Positions 60,806 through 64,000 of a stretch of 64,000 nucleotides of DNA are shown here, one piece after another; position 1 is the stretch's first letter, and each line of letters opens with the position of its first letter. The notes under the pieces were generated by a model. That model was not told where the DNA came from. It saw only the letters and a list, made by a program, of their open reading frames with translations, and ran no database searches. This stretch comes from Ignavibacteria bacterium. Lineage in GTDB: Bacteria > Bacteroidota > Ignavibacteria > Ignavibacteriales > Ignavibacteriaceae. Location of the stretch: the NCBI GenBank assembly GCA_017302895.1, contig JAFLBV010000002.1:372001-436000 (forward strand), read 5' to 3'. Both the position numbers and the translations under genes were made by a program.

Positions 60806-63649
60806 ATGTCAAAAAACTCAGCTATTTTCTTTTTACTTCTTTTTGGAGCCGGTCTCCCTGTTATTTTACAGGCACAATCCAAAAAACAACTTGATCATTC
60901 CGTCTATGAAATATGGAAGCGAATTGAGCAACCCCAAATTTCCAAAGATGGAAATCTGCTTGTTTTCGAGGTTAATCCACTCCGAAAAGATGGCAATCTC
61001 TCCATTTACATAAAAAAAGATGACAAGACTCTTTTTGTCCCAAAGGGAAAGGGAGCAAAAATCACACCCAAAAGTGAGTTGGTTGTCTTCTCAATAAAAC
61101 CGGGATACGACACTCTCAAATCTGCAAATTTGAAAAAAGTGAAGAAGGATGACCTGCCGAAAGATTCGCTTGGAATCTACATAACATCCAAAGACTCTCT
61201 CATGAAATTTGCAGATATAAAATCATTTAAACTCCCGGAAGAATCAGAAGGATGGCTTGCAATTCACTTTGACAAGCTTAAAAAGCCAAAGGAAGAGAAA
61301 AAAGCAAAAGACTCCTCAAGTGTTAAAGACACTTCACTTTTTAAAGATACTTCAAAAATAGCGAAGGAAAAGGAGCCTAAACCTTCCAAAGGCAAAAAAG
61401 AGGGTACTGATCTCCTCCTTTTTAATCCTCTTAAAAATCTCGAATTCAGATTCTCTAATGTGGATGACTATACAACAGACAAATCCGGTTCCCGGTTTGC
61501 TTTCATCTCAATGGTGAACGACTCGGTGGATACGGCTTATGTGGTAAGATTTAATACTCAAACACTCAAGGGTGACACAATTGTGCTAAACGGATCAGTC
61601 AAATCTTCCGTATTGTCTGATGACGGAAAACGACTCGCCTTTTTATTCTCACCTGATACGGCGACAGTGAAAAACTATAACCTTTATCTTCTGAATGACA
61701 AGGATAATAGATTCTCTGTCTTGATTGACTCTGTAAATGCAGCTATACCGGCCGGATTCAGAGTATCAGCAAACTACGACCTGAATTTTTCCGATTCCGG
61801 TGAGAGGCTCTTTTTCGGAATTGCAAAAGCACTGCAGATTGAGCCTGATGAAACACTCCTTGATGAGGAAAAACCGAATGTCGAAGTCTGGGGATGGAAT
61901 GACCCGCTCATCTACACTCAACAGAACTTTGAACTCAGTCGTGAAAAGAAAAAAACTTTCCTGTTTGTCTGGCACCTTGATAAAGGAAAAGCAATCCAGT
62001 TGACTGATTCTCTATTGGAAAGCGTCTCTTTATCAAAGTATTTTGATAACAAATACGCTTTAGGGACATCGGGCGTTCCATACAAAAAATTGATTTCATG
62101 GGACGATGGCTATTCCGACCTCTATTCAGTGGATATTACCTCCGGTGAACGAAAGCTGATAAAGAAAAAACAAAGTCAGCTTAACACCATTTCACCAAAC
62201 GGCAAATTTATCGTCTGGTACGAAGAATCTGATTCATCCTACTATTCTTACGACAATGAGAGTGGAACAACCGCAAAAATTTCGAACGGTATAAGTGAGC
62301 CGTTATTTGATGTGGAAAACGATGTTCCCGATCTGCCCTCAGCTTACGGAACCGGTGGCTGGACAGAAGATGACAAAAATCTTTTAATTCATTCCCGCTA
62401 TGATGTCTGGATGGTCGACCCCCGCGGGGACGATAAACCGGTTAGATTAACCTCTGGAAAAGAATCAAACATTGTTTTCCGGACGCTCGATCTTGACAGA
62501 GAGCTTCCTTTCTTTCATGAAAATAGCACACTCTATTTTACGGCGTTTAACAAAACTTCAAAAGAGAGCGGATTTGCAAAATTTCAGTTAAAATCCGATA
62601 AAACCGCTCAGATTCTGTTTATTACGGCAAATGGATATGGAGCAATTGCCAAAGCCAAAAACAGCGACGATTTTATTATTAACAGAGAATCTTCGAAAGA
62701 GTCGCCAAATATTTACTATTCAAAAGGACTCACTCCCGACCTTAAGAGAATAAGCGACATTAACCCCCAACATCAGGACTGGCTCTGGGCTGATGTACAG
62801 CTCGTGAAATACTATTCCATCGACGGAAAACCTCTCGAAGGACTCCTCTATTTACCCGAAAATTTGGATAAATCGAAAAAATATCCGATGATGGTATATT
62901 TCTACGAAAAGAGTTCTGATAATCTTAACAGATACTGGACTCCCTCCCCCAGCAGATCGATAATAAATCCTTCTTTTTATGCCAGCAATCAGTATGTTGT
63001 ATTTATCCCCGATATTGTTTATGAAGACGGATATCCCGGCAAAGGAGCCTATAACTGCATAGTTGGTGGAACACTTTCAATGCTTGAGCAATTTCCTTTC
63101 ATTGATCGTGAAAACATCGCACTTCAGGGACAGAGCTGGGGTGGCTACCAAACAGCATTTTTGATTACACAAACTAATCTTTACAAAGCTGCAATGGCAG
63201 GCGCACCCGTTTCAAATATGACAAGTGCTTATGGTGGAATCAGATGGGGTTCGGGTCTCGTCCGTCAGTTTCAGTACGAGAAGGGTCAGAGCAGGATTGG
63301 TGCTTCACTCTGGGAGAAGCCTGAACTCTACATCGCCAACAGTCCGTTGTTCTTCCTTGACAGAGTGCAGACTCCCCTCCTGATTATGGCAAACGACAAA
63401 GATGATGCTGTGCCATGGTATCAGGGTATCGAGCTGTATACCGGCTTGAGAAGGCTTGAAAAACCGGTCTGGATGCTCAACTACACAGGAGATGTGCATA
63501 ATCTTAAAGAGTCAAACTGGGGAAACAGAGTGGATTTGAGTATCAGGATGCTTCAATTCTTCGATCATTACCTGAAAGGTGCACCGGCACCAAAATGGAT
63601 GACCGAAGGAATCAGAGCAATTGACAAAGATAAAATTCGCGGTTATTGA
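60806..63649 (+). CDS. Secreted S9 family (prolyl oligopeptidase/acylaminoacyl) peptidase
   Basis: A secreted serine peptidase of 947 residues. A signal peptide (SKNSAIFFLLLFGAGLPVILQAQS) is followed by a beta-propeller (about 30-660) containing a Lys/Ser-rich insert (about 155-205) and a C-terminal alpha/beta-hydrolase domain with the nucleophile in LQGQSWGGYQ (Ser about 777), an Asp in ANDKDDAVPW and a His in GDVHNLKE. The frame opens upstream at 60761, but the ATG at 60806 gives the signal peptide. The insert rich in KKEEKKAKDSS is unusual for this family. Confidence 0.9.
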   Translation: MSKNSAIFFLLLFGAGLPVILQAQSKKQLDHSVYEIWKRIEQPQISKDGNLLVFEVNPLRKDGNLSIYIKKDDKTLFVPKGKGAKITPKSELVVFSIKPGYDTLKSANLKKVKKDDLPKDSLGIYITSKDSLMKFADIKSFKLPEESEGWLAIHFDKLKKPKEEKKAKDSSSVKDTSLFKDTSKIAKEKEPKPSKGKKEGTDLLLFNPLKNLEFRFSNVDDYTTDKSGSRFAFISMVNDSVDTAYVVRFNTQTLKGDTIVLNGSVKSSVLSDDGKRLAFLFSPDTATVKNYNLYLLNDKDNRFSVLIDSVNAAIPAGFRVSANYDLNFSDSGERLFFGIAKALQIEPDETLLDEEKPNVEVWGWNDPLIYTQQNFELSREKKKTFLFVWHLDKGKAIQLTDSLLESVSLSKYFDNKYALGTSGVPYKKLISWDDGYSDLYSVDITSGERKLIKKKQSQLNTISPNGKFIVWYEESDSSYYSYDNESGTTAKISNGISEPLFDVENDVPDLPSAYGTGGWTEDDKNLLIHSRYDVWMVDPRGDDKPVRLTSGKESNIVFRTLDLDRELPFFHENSTLYFTAFNKTSKESGFAKFQLKSDKTAQILFITANGYGAIAKAKNSDDFIINRESSKESPNIYYSKGLTPDLKRISDINPQHQDWLWADVQLVKYYSIDGKPLEGLLYLPENLDKSKKYPMMVYFYEKSSDNLNRYWTPSPSRSIINPSFYASNQYVVFIPDIVYEDGYPGKGAYNCIVGGTLSMLEQFPFIDRENIALQGQSWGGYQTAFLITQTNLYKAAMAGAPVSNMTSAYGGIRWGSGLVRQFQYEKGQSRIGASLWEKPELYIANSPLFFLDRVQTPLLIMANDKDDAVPWYQGIELYTGLRRLEKPVWMLNYTGDVHNLKESNWGNRVDLSIRMLQFFDHYLKGAPAPKWMTEGIRAIDKDKIRGY

Positions 63650-63660
63650 TAATCAGTTGG

Positions 63661-63703
63661 TAATCAGGAGAGTGAGGTAATATCAACCTTACTTTCCTGA
63701 TTA
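63661..63703. terminator. Hairpin between converging genes
   Basis: TAATCAGGA and TCCTGATTA form a perfect 9-bp outer stem with a weaker inner stem. It lies after the peptidase gene and covers the stop codon of the partial gene on the other strand. Confidence 0.5.
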
Positions 63704-64000
63704 ATTTTCGAAATTCCCCCGCAGCGATTCATACTTCGGAAACCTTTCGATAAATCCCGATTTTCCCTGCAGTCCTCCGGTGTGATATACCAAAATCCTG
63801 TCATTTTTCTTGAAAAACCCGTTTTTCGAGAGTTCCGATACTGCAAAAAGAACTTTCCCTGTGTAAACAGGATCGAGTTCAATCTTTTGTTCGTTCTGAA
63901 AGTGGATGATAAACTGCAGAAGTTGTTCGTTTGTTTTCGCATAACCCCCGAAATGAAAACCGTCGATTACACTCAAATTGTCGAAATTCTCCACTCCCTC
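63701..64000 (-). CDS. PLP-dependent ACC deaminase / D-cysteine desulfhydrase-like protein (5' end outside window)
   Basis: About 100 residues of the C-terminal end of a fold-type II PLP enzyme. FHFGGYAKTNEQLLQF, LDPVYTGKVLFAV and RILVYHTGGLQGKSGF match the end of 1-aminocyclopropane-1-carboxylate deaminase and D-cysteine desulfhydrase proteins. The frame stays open to the right edge, so the N-terminal PLP-binding part is not in view. The precise activity cannot be assigned. Confidence 0.85.
   Translation of the reverse strand, partial: EGVENFDNLSVIDGFHFGGYAKTNEQLLQFIIHFQNEQKIELDPVYTGKVLFAVSELSKNGFFKKNDRILVYHTGGLQGKSGFIERFPKYESLRGNFEN

Noticed and set aside
60741-61013. 90-codon open frame on the plus strand
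   Set aside because: It overlaps the start of the S9 peptidase gene, whose signal peptide and downstream domains are much better supported.

Overview
The window looks like chromosomal DNA of an Ignavibacteria-like bacterium (Bacteroidota/Chlorobiota side). Three large secreted proteins end in type IX secretion (T9SS) sorting domains of the PNPFNP type. There are outer-membrane DUF5916 and two-component-propeller proteins, base composition is moderately AT-rich, and TTG or GTG starts are common. This placement is inferred from protein signatures; no rRNA gene is present. I see no insertion sequence, prophage, CRISPR array or plasmid gene. Three tRNA genes are present: Cys-GCA, Gly-GCC and Leu-TAG.

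Layout. 1-5 kb: a secreted Ycf48/BNR-propeller protein with a T9SS tail, queC, and a secreted M28 peptidase with PA and PDZ domains. 4.65-5.08 kb: the only long gene-free stretch, AT-rich, with a perfect DnaA-box match and a 12-bp palindrome. 5-8.4 kb: a 1119-residue membrane pseudokinase. 8.5-12.8 kb: an AttEFGH-like ABC export operon (ATPase, double FtsX permease, AttH lipocalin). 12.9-16.9 kb: a chorismate mutase/prephenate dehydratase/DAHP synthase triple fusion and a secreted glycosidase-like protein. 16.9-21.4 kb: SthA transhydrogenase followed at once by a propeller-type sensor kinase. 21.4-24.8 kb: a VIT-VWA/VWA pair. 25-27 kb: transketolase. 27-34.6 kb (minus strand): cyclic-nucleotide-binding protein, prfB with a programmed frameshift, an AtuA-type pair, miaA, pcm, two tRNAs and topA.

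34.8-37 kb: DUF5916 outer-membrane protein. 37-49 kb (plus strand): the most striking block. It is a tightly packed ion-homeostasis cluster of GAF-PP2C phosphatase, CPA2-type antiporter, a 1498-residue antiporter fused to a P-loop ATPase and winged helix, MscS channel, TrkH, TrkA, and a PLP dehydratase. Most junctions overlap. 49.1-54 kb: tRNA-Leu, trigger factor with a His/Asp tail, clpP, and a VWA/MoxR-AAA pair. 54-64 kb: an unrecognised disordered protein, a 970-residue T9SS cargo protein, a lipoprotein, an SGNH-like protein lacking the nucleophile, a YbaK deacylase, an S9 peptidase, and the 3' part of a PLP deaminase gene that runs off the window.

Best candidate for an undescribed system: the antiporter-ATPase fusion and the K+/H+/mechanosensitive cluster around it. 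Other notable points are a prfB frameshift site that uses UAA, the aromatic triple fusion, the transmembrane pseudokinase, and the possible origin-like region at about 4.75-5.0 kb. All functions are read from sequence motifs by eye; no database search was run.
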